Part shown: positions 33,813 through 41,903 of the stretch, one piece after another
How the letters are laid out: each line of letters starts with the position of its first letter
Position numbering within the stretch: the first letter of the stretch is position 1
NCBI GenBank assembly: GCA_001603115.1
Contig: LVBG01000005.1
Coordinates: 1 to 63,256, forward strand
Source: Spirochaetales bacterium Spiro_05
GTDB lineage: Bacteria > Spirochaetota > Spirochaetia > Sphaerochaetales > Sphaerochaetaceae
Direction of reading: 5' to 3'
Length of the DNA: 63,256 bases
The notes under the pieces: model-generated
Seen by the model: the letters and a program-made list of their open reading frames with translations, nothing else
What the model was told of the DNA's origin: nothing
The model's database searches: none
Position numbers and translations under genes: made by a program

Positions 33813-35181
33813 CCGACACCATTTGGTCTACGCTGACAAGCGTTGCAACCCTTGCTTTTCGAAGCTCATCAGTAAAGCCTGATTTGGAGAACAACCAGTA
33901 CTCTGATTGTTCTCCTTTCTGCAGTATCGTGCTCCTCTGTACCAGGCGTGCATAATCACTTAGGCCTACCTTGGTGGAACGCCATTTGCATTCTGCGAAA
34001 ATCATCACTCCATCTGCATCCTCAGCTACCAGATCCAACTCCTCATTCTGATGATTCTGCATGTCAAACCCCCACCAATGAGAGATTGCAATAATCGGTC
34101 TGTCTGTGTGCTGGAGGAAATAGATATGACACATTTTCTCAAACTGTTTGCCCACGAATTGATCCATGTGTTGTTCAAGAATACGTAGTGGACCGTCAGG
34201 CTTCCCTTGCTCCAACAGTGCAAGGTAGGGATAGACAAAACGTAAATAGAAGGCAAAAAGAGAATCAGAAATCTGGTAGACCCCTTTCTTGGCTTGTTTT
34301 TCGCTAAAAGGCAACTCTCTGGTAACCAGCCCCAATGCTTGCAGTGTCGTTAGGAGAGCAGCGAGATGGGGTGAGCTGACCCCAAGCTTGTCAGCCATCT
34401 GGCTGGGCTTCGTGGTTCCCGCAGCGAGGAGCGCCATGACCTGTGCATATTGCTCTGGGTTTCTCGTCTCCATGGAGAGCAAGAATTGTGGTTCATTGTA
34501 CAGAAGACCTGTTTTCAGGAACCAAATCTCCCTGATGGCTTCCCACAAGGGATCTTTAGAAGCAAAGTATTGTACATACAAAGGAACACCACCAGTCATT
34601 GCTTGCACGAGAACCGACTCAATGGGACTGCGAGCGCAAAGCAAGGCAGTTTCGGCAAGAGAGAAGGGATTGAGTTTCAATGTCCTTGTCCTTCGCCCGT
34701 ACAATGGACTTTTCGATCCCATGACTTCCTGTTCCATAAAACTGACTGATGAACCAGTGAGAATGATCATGAGCTTGGTCTTCTTCAACGTATGATCAAT
34801 AGCATATTGGAGCACACTCATGCTGTTGGGAATGGATGAGCAGAAGTAAGGGAACTCATCTATGACAAAGACCAATCGCTCATGTTCGGAAACTTCAGCA
34901 AGATACCCCAAAGCCTTCTCAAAGCTTGCAAATTGCATTTGGGCTTTTTGAAGCAACGAATCACTGATGGCCTCAGACAACTTCTTCAAGCCTACCGCTT
35001 CAGTTCCTTTCTGCGCCATGTGATAGACCGCACGCTTTTCCTCGCAAAATCGTACCACCAGCGAGGTTTTTCCGATCCTGCGCCTTCCATACACGACACA
35101 AAACTCAAAGTCCTGCGATGCATAGGCCTTTTCAAGATAGGCAAGCTCTTCTTTTCTTCCGATAAACAGTTGGTCATTCAT
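33790..35181 (-). CDS. AAA ATPase of the DUF234 type (nuclease-like C-terminus)
   Basis: 463 residues. The P-loop is VYGRRRIGKTSLVVRF and the Walker B FVIDEFPYFCSS; a winged helix (about 255-310, AQVMALLAAGTTKPSQMADKLGVS) and a C-terminal DUF234 domain with ELDLVAEDADGVMIFAECKWR, a PD-(D/E)xK-like nuclease pattern, follow. Such ATPases are widespread in archaea and in spirochaete and clostridial genomes, with no known role, though defence or mobile-element functions have been suggested. It splits the glucarate genes and overlaps the IclR end, which suggests late insertion. An inverted repeat lies just upstream. Confidence 0.85.
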   Translation of the reverse strand: MNDQLFIGRKEELAYLEKAYASQDFEFCVVYGRRRIGKTSLVVRFCEEKRAVYHMAQKGTEAVGLKKLSEAISDSLLQKAQMQFASFEKALGYLAEVSEHERLVFVIDEFPYFCSSIPNSMSVLQYAIDHTLKKTKLMIILTGSSVSFMEQEVMGSKSPLYGRRTRTLKLNPFSLAETALLCARSPIESVLVQAMTGGVPLYVQYFASKDPLWEAIREIWFLKTGLLYNEPQFLLSMETRNPEQYAQVMALLAAGTTKPSQMADKLGVSSPHLAALLTTLQALGLVTRELPFSEKQAKKGVYQISDSLFAFYLRFVYPYLALLEQGKPDGPLRILEQHMDQFVGKQFEKMCHIYFLQHTDRPIIAISHWWGFDMQNHQNEELDLVAEDADGVMIFAECKWRSTKVGLSDYARLVQRSTILQKGEQSEYWLFSKSGFTDELRKARVATLVSVDQMVSATGPGSL

Positions 35182-35206
35182 AGCTGTAGTTAACCACTCA
35201 ATTACA

Positions 35207-35232
35207 TTTTAGTAAAGTATATTTTACTAAAA
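35207..35232. repeat. Inverted repeat upstream of the ATPase gene
   Basis: TTTTAGTAAA and TTTACTAAAA form perfect ten-base arms around GTATAT, 26 bases ahead of the ATPase ATG, with a related CATACTTTAG piece beside it. It may be an operator for the ATPase (which has its own winged helix) or mark its boundary. Confidence 0.5.
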
Positions 35233-35250
35233 CATACTTTAGCATACTGA

Positions 35251-35278
35251 TGAAGGCTGCCCTCTCGGACAGCCTTCA
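35251..35278 (-). terminator. Hairpin after the DapA-family gene
   Basis: TGAAGGCTG and CAGCCTTCA form a nine-base stem around a ten-base loop, 24 bases past the stop of the leftward operon. No long T-run follows, so termination is likely but not certain. Confidence 0.6.
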
Positions 35279-35301
35279 TCTTCACTACTTATTGGATTTG
35301 A

Positions 35302-36207
35302 TCAGGCAAAGACCTCGTAGCCGCCCTTGAGAAGCTCGCTTCTGAGGTGCTCCATCTGCTTGGGGGGAGAAGGCAGGTTCGGAAGGAAGGGCTTTCCCAC
35401 CTTCTGTCCCACTAGGTTCGCCAGGTCCTTCGTAGCAACCGGGAAACTCGACTTGTCCATGGCAAGACGGATCGGGTTGAGCTTCAACTGGGCTTCCAAC
35501 GAGCCCTTGAGGTCCCCTGCAACATACTTGTCGTAGATGGAGCAGACCAGCTCGGGAAGGAAGTTCGCCGTGGAGCACACCGCCCCAACCGCTCCTACCG
35601 CCATGCCTGAGTAGATCAGGGTGTCCTTGCCGCACATCACCTTGAAGCCCACGTCGGCATTGCGCCTGATGAACTCGATGGTCTGCGTCAGGTCTCCGCT
35701 GGAGTCCTTCATCCCCACCAGGTTCGGCACCGTGTGGGCCAGCTCCTCCACCAGATCCTGGCTCATCGCGTAGCCGCAGCGCCCGGGGTTGTTGTAGAGA
35801 AGCACCGCAGTCTCGCCTGCGCTTGCAGCGATGGCCCTGACATGTGCCTTCAGCTCCTCGTCGGTGGGCTTGATGAACATCGGCTGGAGGATGGATATCC
35901 CCTTCGCTCCCATCTTCACGCCCATCTTGGCAAGGCGGATGCACTTGCTGGTGCGGATCGCCCCGATGCCCATGTAGACCGGAACACGACCGGCAACCTG
36001 GTCCATCAGGATGGCAAGCGCCTCGGCCATCTCATCCTCTTCCATCATGTAGAACTCGCCGTTGGAACCGAAGGCGAGGATGCCGCTGCACCCGCCCTCG
36101 ATCACAAAGTCGACCAGGGAGCGGAGTGCAATCTCATCCACCTTCTCATCAGACGTAATCGGGGTGAGGATCGGAGGTATGATGCCTTTGATAAAACTTG
36201 TGTCCAT
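35302..36207 (-). CDS. Dihydrodipicolinate synthase-family aldolase/dehydratase
   Basis: 301 residues of the DapA/NAL/KDG-aldolase family. The Schiff-base lysine lies in VGMKDSSGDL, the catalytic tyrosine in LLYNNPGRCGY, and the substrate-carboxylate loop reads GSNGEFYMM rather than GTTGE. It is cytoplasmic. In this operon with glucarate dehydratase and tartronate semialdehyde reductase it most likely splits 5-dehydro-4-deoxyglucarate to pyruvate and tartronate semialdehyde, the step done by GarL in E. coli. A 5-dehydro-4-deoxyglucarate dehydratase (KdgD) role is the alternative, but no ketoglutarate semialdehyde dehydrogenase is near. Confidence 0.88.
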   Translation of the reverse strand: MDTSFIKGIIPPILTPITSDEKVDEIALRSLVDFVIEGGCSGILAFGSNGEFYMMEEDEMAEALAILMDQVAGRVPVYMGIGAIRTSKCIRLAKMGVKMGAKGISILQPMFIKPTDEELKAHVRAIAASAGETAVLLYNNPGRCGYAMSQDLVEELAHTVPNLVGMKDSSGDLTQTIEFIRRNADVGFKVMCGKDTLIYSGMAVGAVGAVCSTANFLPELVCSIYDKYVAGDLKGSLEAQLKLNPIRLAMDKSSFPVATKDLANLVGQKVGKPFLPNLPSPPKQMEHLRSELLKGGYEVFA

Positions 36208-36216
36208 GCCTTCTCC

Positions 36217-37101
36217 CTACTCGCCGATCGTCGTGCCGCTGACCTTCGCATAGAAGCGGGCCAGGGCGCTGTGGTCGTCGCCGCCGAAGCCGTCGGCATG
36301 CAAGGTCTCCATCATCTCGCGCACGCTTGCCGTCAGCGGGAGGGGACTGCCCACGCTGTGGGCCGTGTCCATCGCATTGGCAAGGTCCTTGATGTGCAGG
36401 TCGATCTTGAAGCCCGGCTTGAAGTTGCTGTCCATCATCATCGGCGCCTTCGCGTTCATCACCGTGCTCCCGGCGAGCCCGCCCTTGATCGCGTCGAACA
36501 CCAGGTGCGGGTCAACCCCCGCCTTCCTCACCAGCGTGAACGCTTCGGCAACAGCCGCGATGTTCAGCGCCACGATCACCTGGTTGGCCAGCTTGGTCGT
36601 GTTGCCCGCCCCGATGGGACCGCAGTGCACCGCACTCGCTCCCATCACCAACAGGATGTCCTTCATCTCCTCGAAGAGGGCCTTCTCCCCGCCCACCATG
36701 ATGGCAAGGCTGCCGTCGATGGCCTTCGGCTCGCCGCCCGAGACAGGAGCGTCAAGCATCCTTACGCCCTTCTCGGCGCAGGCCTTTTCCACCTCCTGGC
36801 TCGCAAGAGGCGCGATCGAGCTCATGTCGATCAGGATGAGCCCCTCGCTCGCACCCTCGAGCACGCCGTCCTTGCCCAGCACCACGCTCTTCACGTGCGG
36901 GCTGTTTGGCAGCATCGTGATGACAACGGGCACCTGGCTTGCAACGTCGGCCGAGCTCTTGCCCGCCACAGCGCCCGAGGCCACCACGTCGGCAACGTTC
37001 GCAGCATTCACATCATAACAAACAATACTATGTCCTGCCTTCAGCAGGTTCTTGGCCATGGGCTTGCCCATGATCCCCAATCCTATGAATCCAATAGTCA
37101 T
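36217..37101 (-). CDS. garR: Tartronate semialdehyde reductase (2-hydroxy-3-oxopropionate reductase)
   Basis: 294 residues of the beta-hydroxyacid dehydrogenase family. Rossmann motif GFIGLGIMGKPMAKNLLKAGH, substrate motif LDAPVSGGEPKA, and the catalytic lysine in GAGNTTKLANQ are all present. It reduces tartronate semialdehyde to D-glycerate with NAD(P)H. It lies between the DapA-family gene (9 bases) and the second glucarate dehydratase (19 bases). The codons are rich in third-position G and C compared with most of the window, which suggests a recent gain of this gene. Confidence 0.9.
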   Translation of the reverse strand: MTIGFIGLGIMGKPMAKNLLKAGHSIVCYDVNAANVADVVASGAVAGKSSADVASQVPVVITMLPNSPHVKSVVLGKDGVLEGASEGLILIDMSSIAPLASQEVEKACAEKGVRMLDAPVSGGEPKAIDGSLAIMVGGEKALFEEMKDILLVMGASAVHCGPIGAGNTTKLANQVIVALNIAAVAEAFTLVRKAGVDPHLVFDAIKGGLAGSTVMNAKAPMMMDSNFKPGFKIDLHIKDLANAMDTAHSVGSPLPLTASVREMMETLHADGFGGDDHSALARFYAKVSGTTIGE

Positions 37102-37120
37102 TTTTATATCTCCTACTTCT

Positions 37121-38461
37121 TTAGCGAACCATGCAAGGCTTCTTGCTGTCGAACTTCCAACCCGGGATCAGATACTGCATGGAAACAGCATCGTTGCGCG
37201 CCCCGACCTCCAGCTTGCGATAGACCTCGTTCGCTTTCATCACTGCATCCATGTTCAGCTCGAGGCCAAGGCCGGGAGCATTGGAAACATGAATCTTTCC
37301 GTCCTTGATCTGGTAGGGATTGTTGGTCAGGTACTGACCATCCTGCCAGATCCAATGGGTATCCATCGCTGTGATATCACCGGGTGCTGCAGCTGCGCAG
37401 TGGGCGAAGATAGCCAGCGAAATATCAAAATGGTTGTTGGAGTGCGAACCCCAGGTCAGGCCCCAGTCGTTGAGCACCTGGGCCATACGCACCGAGCCGC
37501 TCATCGTCCAGAAGTGCGGATCGGCCAGCACGATGTCCACGCTCTTCTCGCATGCCGCATGGTAGAACTGCTTCCAGTCGGTTGCGATCATATTCGTTGC
37601 GGTGGGGATGCCGGTGCGCATCTTGAACTCTGCCATGGTCTCTCGGCCCGAGTAACCGCGCTCGGTCCCACAGGGATCCTCGGCGTAGGTGAGGCTGCTT
37701 CCCTTGCACAGGGCAACCGCCTCATCGAGCTTCCAAGCCCCGTTGGGATCGATGTTGATCCGGGCATCGGGGAAACGCTTGGCCAAGGCCTCAACTGCTT
37801 CCATCTCCTTTGCACCTTCCAGAACACCACCCTTGAGCTTGAAGTCCTTGAACCCATAGTAGGCCTGCAGTGCCTCTGCCTGTTCCACGATCGCCTTGCT
37901 GTCCATGAACGGATTGCGGCGAATCTTGTACCAGGGATTTGAGCTTGAACTCTCATCGATGTACGGCAGGTCGGTCTTGCGCTTGTCAGCCTGGTAGAAG
38001 AGGTAGCCCAGGGTGACGATGTCGTCACGCTGGCGCCCATCACCGAGCAGGTCGCAGACAGGAAGGCCAAGGAACTGGCCCCAGAGATCGAGCATGGCAC
38101 ACTCGACTGCAGTCTCGGAGTGCACCACATCCTTCAGGTTTGCCAAGGAGAGGTTCTGCAGCCCCTCGCTGTTCTTGGAGCGGTTGTTGTGGATGTCGGT
38201 CAGGCGCTTGAGCACCGCGCGGTAACTGCTGATGGACTGTCCGACCACCAAGCTCTTCGACTCTTCCAATGCCTGGGCAATGGCCTCACCGCCATGCACC
38301 TCTCCCACCCCGGTATTGCCGCTACTGTCCTTGAGGATCACCAGATTACGGGTGAAGTAAGGGGAGTGGGCTCCACTGAGGGAGAGCAGCATGCTGTCAT
38401 ACCCTGCTACAGGGATGACCAGCATTTCAGTGATGATGGGAAATTCGTTCTTCGTATGCAT
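37121..38461 (-). CDS. gudD: Glucarate dehydratase (enolase superfamily), copy 2
   Basis: 446 residues, the same length as the E. coli enzyme. All family motifs are present: [45 protein letters not shown] and GSHSNNHFD. It resembles the copy at 31386 along its full length, but many surface positions differ. Three bases separate it from the TctA stop. It is fed by the TctABC importer encoded ahead of it, so the imported compound is probably glucarate or a related aldarate. Confidence 0.93.
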   Translation of the reverse strand: MHTKNEFPIITEMLVIPVAGYDSMLLSLSGAHSPYFTRNLVILKDSSGNTGVGEVHGGEAIAQALEESKSLVVGQSISSYRAVLKRLTDIHNNRSKNSEGLQNLSLANLKDVVHSETAVECAMLDLWGQFLGLPVCDLLGDGRQRDDIVTLGYLFYQADKRKTDLPYIDESSSSNPWYKIRRNPFMDSKAIVEQAEALQAYYGFKDFKLKGGVLEGAKEMEAVEALAKRFPDARINIDPNGAWKLDEAVALCKGSSLTYAEDPCGTERGYSGRETMAEFKMRTGIPTATNMIATDWKQFYHAACEKSVDIVLADPHFWTMSGSVRMAQVLNDWGLTWGSHSNNHFDISLAIFAHCAAAAPGDITAMDTHWIWQDGQYLTNNPYQIKDGKIHVSNAPGLGLELNMDAVMKANEVYRKLEVGARNDAVSMQYLIPGWKFDSKKPCMVR

Positions 38462-38464
38462 TGC

Positions 38465-39961
38465 TTACTCCTCGCTCGTTGCTTTCTTGGGTTTGTACTG
38501 CTTGTACAGGGTAGCGGCCAAACTGACGATGGCCAAAACCAGGAACGTGGCGCTGATCGGGCGGGTGAATACTTCCAGGAAGTTCCCGTTCGAGTACTCA
38601 AGACCACGTCGGAGATTCGTCTCAAAGGCACTCTCCAGAATGAAGCCCAGGATGAACGGAGGGGCAGGAATCCCTGCCTTGGACATGGCCAGACCGATGA
38701 CACCGAAGAGAATCAGTCCCCACATGTCGAAGACACGGTTGTTCAGAGCATATGCTCCAATGGCACACAGCACCACGATGAGGGGAAGCAGGATGTTTGC
38801 AGGTACTTTCAGAATCTTAACGATGACACGCATTCCCAGGTACATGACCAAAGCCATCACGATCATGGAAAGGATCATCGAGGCAAAAATCTGATAGACC
38901 GTTGCTCCGTTTGACTGGAACAGGAGTGGACCGGGCTGCATGCCGTGCAGCATGAACCCGCCGAGCAGGATGGCCGTCGCCCCGTCACCGGGAATACCCA
39001 AGGTGAGCAGCGGGATCATGGCACCGCCGATGGAGGCGTTGTTGCTTGCCTCACTGGCAATGATGCCATCGGGAATACCGGTACCAAACTTCTCAGGATG
39101 CTTGCTCGAGGTCTTGGCCACCGAGTAGGCGATGATGTTGCTCGTTGATCCGCCGATACCGGGCAGGATGCCGATGCCAAGGCCGATCAAGGAGGAACGG
39201 ACAAAGTTGATGCCCTGCCCCTTGATGTCCTTAAGGGTAAACCCAAGGCCACGCATCTTGTACTCGCGGACCTGTGCCTTCTGCTGTTCGCTTCCTGCGG
39301 TGGAGAGCACCTCGCTGATGGCATACAGACCTACCAGTACCGCCAACAGGTTGAAACCGCTGGTCAGCTGCAGCGAACCGAAGGTGAAGCGCTTGGCACT
39401 GTCGATCGGGGAAAGCCCCACGGTGGCGAACATCATGCCGAAGAGTGCGCTGAGCAGACCCTTGACGATGGACTTGCCGGTGAGTGAGGAGATCAGGGTG
39501 AGGGCGAAGACCGTAACGGAGAAGTACTCCCACGGGCCGAACTTGATCGTCAGGTTCGCCAAGGTGGGGCTGAGCACGACCATGACCAACAAGCTGATCG
39601 CAGTACCGATGAGCGAAGCAAATACTGCAAGCCCCAACGCTCTTCCAGCCTGGCCATTCTTGGCCATGGGAGAACCGTCGAAGCAGGTTGCGATCGAACT
39701 AGGGGTGCCGGGGATGTTGAGCAGGATGGCTGAGATCAGACCACCGCTCATTCCGCCGATATAGATGGCGGTCAGCATCGAAAGGCCGGTACCGCTGCTC
39801 ATTGCGTACGTGATGGGCAGGAACATGGAGAGTCCTGCAACTGTGGTGAGACCGGGCAGTGCACCGAAGACGATACCGACGGTGGTGCCGATGAAAATCA
39901 TGATGATGGACAAAGGATCGGTAAAGACGGCTCCAAAGCCTTCAAGTAGCATTCCAAACAT
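38465..39961 (-). CDS. tctA: Tripartite tricarboxylate transporter large permease, TctA family
   Basis: 498 residues with about eleven or twelve membrane spans. TctA signatures are IFIGTTVGIVFGALPGLTTVAGLSMFLP at the N-terminus and GILPGIGGSTSNIIAYSVAKTSSKHPEKFGTG, followed by GIPDGIIASEASNNASIGGAMIPLLTLGIPG. It is the main channel of the importer with the TctB and TctC proteins. TctABC systems carry organic acids using a sodium or proton gradient. Confidence 0.93.
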   Translation of the reverse strand: MFGMLLEGFGAVFTDPLSIIMIFIGTTVGIVFGALPGLTTVAGLSMFLPITYAMSSGTGLSMLTAIYIGGMSGGLISAILLNIPGTPSSIATCFDGSPMAKNGQAGRALGLAVFASLIGTAISLLVMVVLSPTLANLTIKFGPWEYFSVTVFALTLISSLTGKSIVKGLLSALFGMMFATVGLSPIDSAKRFTFGSLQLTSGFNLLAVLVGLYAISEVLSTAGSEQQKAQVREYKMRGLGFTLKDIKGQGINFVRSSLIGLGIGILPGIGGSTSNIIAYSVAKTSSKHPEKFGTGIPDGIIASEASNNASIGGAMIPLLTLGIPGDGATAILLGGFMLHGMQPGPLLFQSNGATVYQIFASMILSMIVMALVMYLGMRVIVKILKVPANILLPLIVVLCAIGAYALNNRVFDMWGLILFGVIGLAMSKAGIPAPPFILGFILESAFETNLRRGLEYSNGNFLEVFTRPISATFLVLAIVSLAATLYKQYKPKKATSEE

Positions 39962-39973
39962 GGTTCGACCCCC

Positions 39974-40534
39974 TTATCCCAAAATGCCTCTGGGCAAGAA
40001 CAGCGTGAAGTAGCGGGTGAAGATGAAATAGATCAACACCGATACACCGATGGAGAAGAGGATGATGAAGAGCGCCCATTTCTTGCGCTTGCCCTTCTCA
40101 GTGAGCAAAAACGACTGTGACAGCAGATAGAAGATGCTGGAGAGGATGAACCCGATCCGCTGGTAGAACAGGAAGTAGAAGAAGAGAAACAGCAAGGAGA
40201 GCATCAGCTTGAGGGGAACCACCTGCAAGATGCCCTGCAACTTCGCACCCTTGGGAGGATCGATGCAGGCGACTTGATCGGGGTCACAGATTTGCTCTTG
40301 CTGCTCAACGCTCCCCTTCCGCTCCTTCCTATCCTTGAGGATGGTGGACACGATGAGGATGGCACTCAAGGCAATGGAGAGCCAACCGATCATGGCCGGA
40401 ATCGACTGGGAGTCGAGACCACGGTTCCCGAAGGGGGTGAAGGTCGACACATTGCGCGACTCTGCAATGTAGAAGATCGAAAGAACGGCGAAGAAAATTC
40501 CCACTCCCAGCTCTTTCTTGTTTGCTTTGTTCAT
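39974..40534 (-). CDS. tctB: Tripartite tricarboxylate transporter small permease, TctB family
   Basis: 186 residues. Hydrophobic spans at about 12-28, 43-61, 107-131 and 150-175, and the N-terminal VGIFFAVLSIFYIAESRNVSTF and FGNRGLDSQSIPAMIGWL segments fit TctB. A charged cytoplasmic loop of about 40 residues lies in the middle. It stands 12 bases before TctA and 91 after TctC. Confidence 0.87.
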   Translation of the reverse strand: MNKANKKELGVGIFFAVLSIFYIAESRNVSTFTPFGNRGLDSQSIPAMIGWLSIALSAILIVSTILKDRKERKGSVEQQEQICDPDQVACIDPPKGAKLQGILQVVPLKLMLSLLFLFFYFLFYQRIGFILSSIFYLLSQSFLLTEKGKRKKWALFIILFSIGVSVLIYFIFTRYFTLFLPRGILG

Positions 40535-40568
40535 AGGATCGGCTCCTTGTATACGAGCTATGCAGATA

Positions 40569-40600
40569 GGTGGTCCGGAAACCCTGTTCCCGGACCAACC
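40569..40600 (-). promoter_or_regulatory. Intercistronic hairpin between tctC and tctB
   Basis: GGTGGTCCGG (40569-40578) pairs with CCGGACCaACC (40590-40600), with one bulged base and an 11-base loop. It lies between the binding-protein stop at 40626 and the TctB start at 40534, matching the hairpins after other binding-protein genes here. Confidence 0.65.
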
Positions 40601-40625
40601 AAACGATACGATGCGAGCGAATCAG

Positions 40626-41606
40626 TTATTTGCCCTGGAGCAGGTCACTGATGGCCATCATTTCCTGAAGTTCCTTGGTCCAGTGAGCAACCGTGTCAGC
40701 GGTGTTCATGTAGGTGGGAGCCTGGAAGAGGGCGGCAATTTCCTTCTGGTAGTCAGCATTGGTGTTGATGATCTTGCCGACTGCGGTGCTGAACTTCTCT
40801 ACGATCTTGGCATCGGTGCCCTTGGGGAAGAACATCGTGTTGTAGTAGGAGTAGCCAGCGTTCACACCACTCTCGCGGAGGGTAGGCAGGTTGGGAAGAG
40901 CAGCAGATCTCTGGTTGCTGACATTGGCGATGTACTTGAACTGGCCCTTGTCGACATAGTCCTGGACCATGTTGTACGGCATCGGGATCAGGTCAACGTG
41001 ACGGCCGAGGAGGAGCGGAAGGCGCTCACCGGATCCACCGCTGGAGACGACGTTCAGCTTGGCACCAGCCTGCTGCAGACCGATTGCGATCCACTGGGTG
41101 GAAGCGCCGGTGTTGGCAGTCAGCTTGTACTTGCCGGGGTTCTTCTGGGACTCAGCGATCAGCTCCTGGACGTTGTTGAAGGGAGCGTCGGCGTTGGCCA
41201 CGAGGACTTCATCAGCAGATGCGGAGAATACGCACGCAAGCTCAAAGTCCTGGAAACCGAAGTCAACCATCTTTGCCGCCTGGGCGATGTTCATGGAGAG
41301 CTGGGAAACCAGAACAGTGTATCCATCGTTCTTTGCTTCCTTGACCTGGGCAGCAGCAATGGAGCCACCGCTACCAGCAACGTTAGTTACAACAACAGGC
41401 TGACCGAGTTCCTTGGTCAGATACTTACCGATGGCACGGGCGTTGTAGTCGGAGTTTCCGCCGGCAGCAAAAGCGACCACGAGGTTGATCGGCTGCTGGG
41501 GCCATTTGTCAGCTGCACTTGCAGCAGAAGCTTCTCCCTGTCCGGCAGCCATTACGAACGACATGGCAAGCACAAGAATCATAAGAACTGAGAGTAATTT
41601 TTTCAT
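40626..41606 (-). CDS. tctC: Tripartite tricarboxylate transporter solute-binding protein, TctC family
   Basis: 326 residues. Signal peptide ends near SFVMAAGQGEAS. Mature features of the TctC/Bug family are WPQQPINLVVAFAAGGNSDYNARAI, VVVTNVAGSGGSIAAAQVKEA, and LPTLRESGVNAGYSYYNTMF. It binds an organic acid in the periplasm. GAGGAAGAG precedes the ATG. It opens the operon TctCBA-gudD-garR-DapA family; a promoter with good boxes lies about 60-85 bases upstream. Confidence 0.92.
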   Translation of the reverse strand: MKKLLSVLMILVLAMSFVMAAGQGEASAASAADKWPQQPINLVVAFAAGGNSDYNARAIGKYLTKELGQPVVVTNVAGSGGSIAAAQVKEAKNDGYTVLVSQLSMNIAQAAKMVDFGFQDFELACVFSASADEVLVANADAPFNNVQELIAESQKNPGKYKLTANTGASTQWIAIGLQQAGAKLNVVSSGGSGERLPLLLGRHVDLIPMPYNMVQDYVDKGQFKYIANVSNQRSAALPNLPTLRESGVNAGYSYYNTMFFPKGTDAKIVEKFSTAVGKIINTNADYQKEIAALFQAPTYMNTADTVAHWTKELQEMMAISDLLQGK

Positions 41607-41662
41607 CTCTTCCTCCAGAAGTAATTCTCAGGGTGTCTTTGACAGACTCCCCATCTATCTCC

Positions 41663-41691
41663 AGAGTAAAATGACTTTTGATACCTGTCAA
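41663..41691 (-). promoter_or_regulatory. Promoter of the TctC/glucarate operon
   Basis: On the minus strand TTGACA (41691-41686) and TACTCT (41668-41663) are 17 bases apart, 57 bases ahead of the TctC ATG. The -35 box is perfect and the -10 is weaker. The 41607-41903 gap holds this promoter and a terminator, with AT-rich sequence between them. Confidence 0.6.
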
Positions 41692-41826
41692 CAAATATTA
41701 TACATTTTCTAGTGTCATTATATTTTTTAGTGATGTTATTTGATAATTCAAACCTTTTTATAGGAAATAATCTACCAATTGGCTCATTACCCCTCCAAAC
41801 CAAGAACTTCAGTATGAGTTCTTGAC

Positions 41827-41856
41827 AAATAAAATGGCCTACCCGAAGGTAAGCCA
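41827..41856 (-). terminator. Terminator after the PLP decarboxylase gene
   Basis: On the minus strand TGGCTTACC and GGTAGGCCA close a UUCG tetraloop, followed by TTTTATTT. One pair in the stem is mismatched. It lies 48 bases past the decarboxylase stop and is a standard intrinsic terminator. Confidence 0.8.
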
Positions 41857-41903
41857 AACCCAGCGTTTCTTGGCATTCGGAGAAAACCAGAGCCCATCCA
41901 CCC

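Noticed and set aside
35734..37308. Plus-strand open frame of 524 codons opposite the lyase and garR genes
   Set aside because: It lies antisense to two clear enzymes; the GC-rich codons there remove stop codons on the other strand. The translation is rich in His, Arg and Ala with no family pattern.
40518..41591. Plus-strand open frame of 357 codons opposite TctC
   Set aside because: TctC on the minus strand has a signal peptide and full family motifs; the shadow frame has none.
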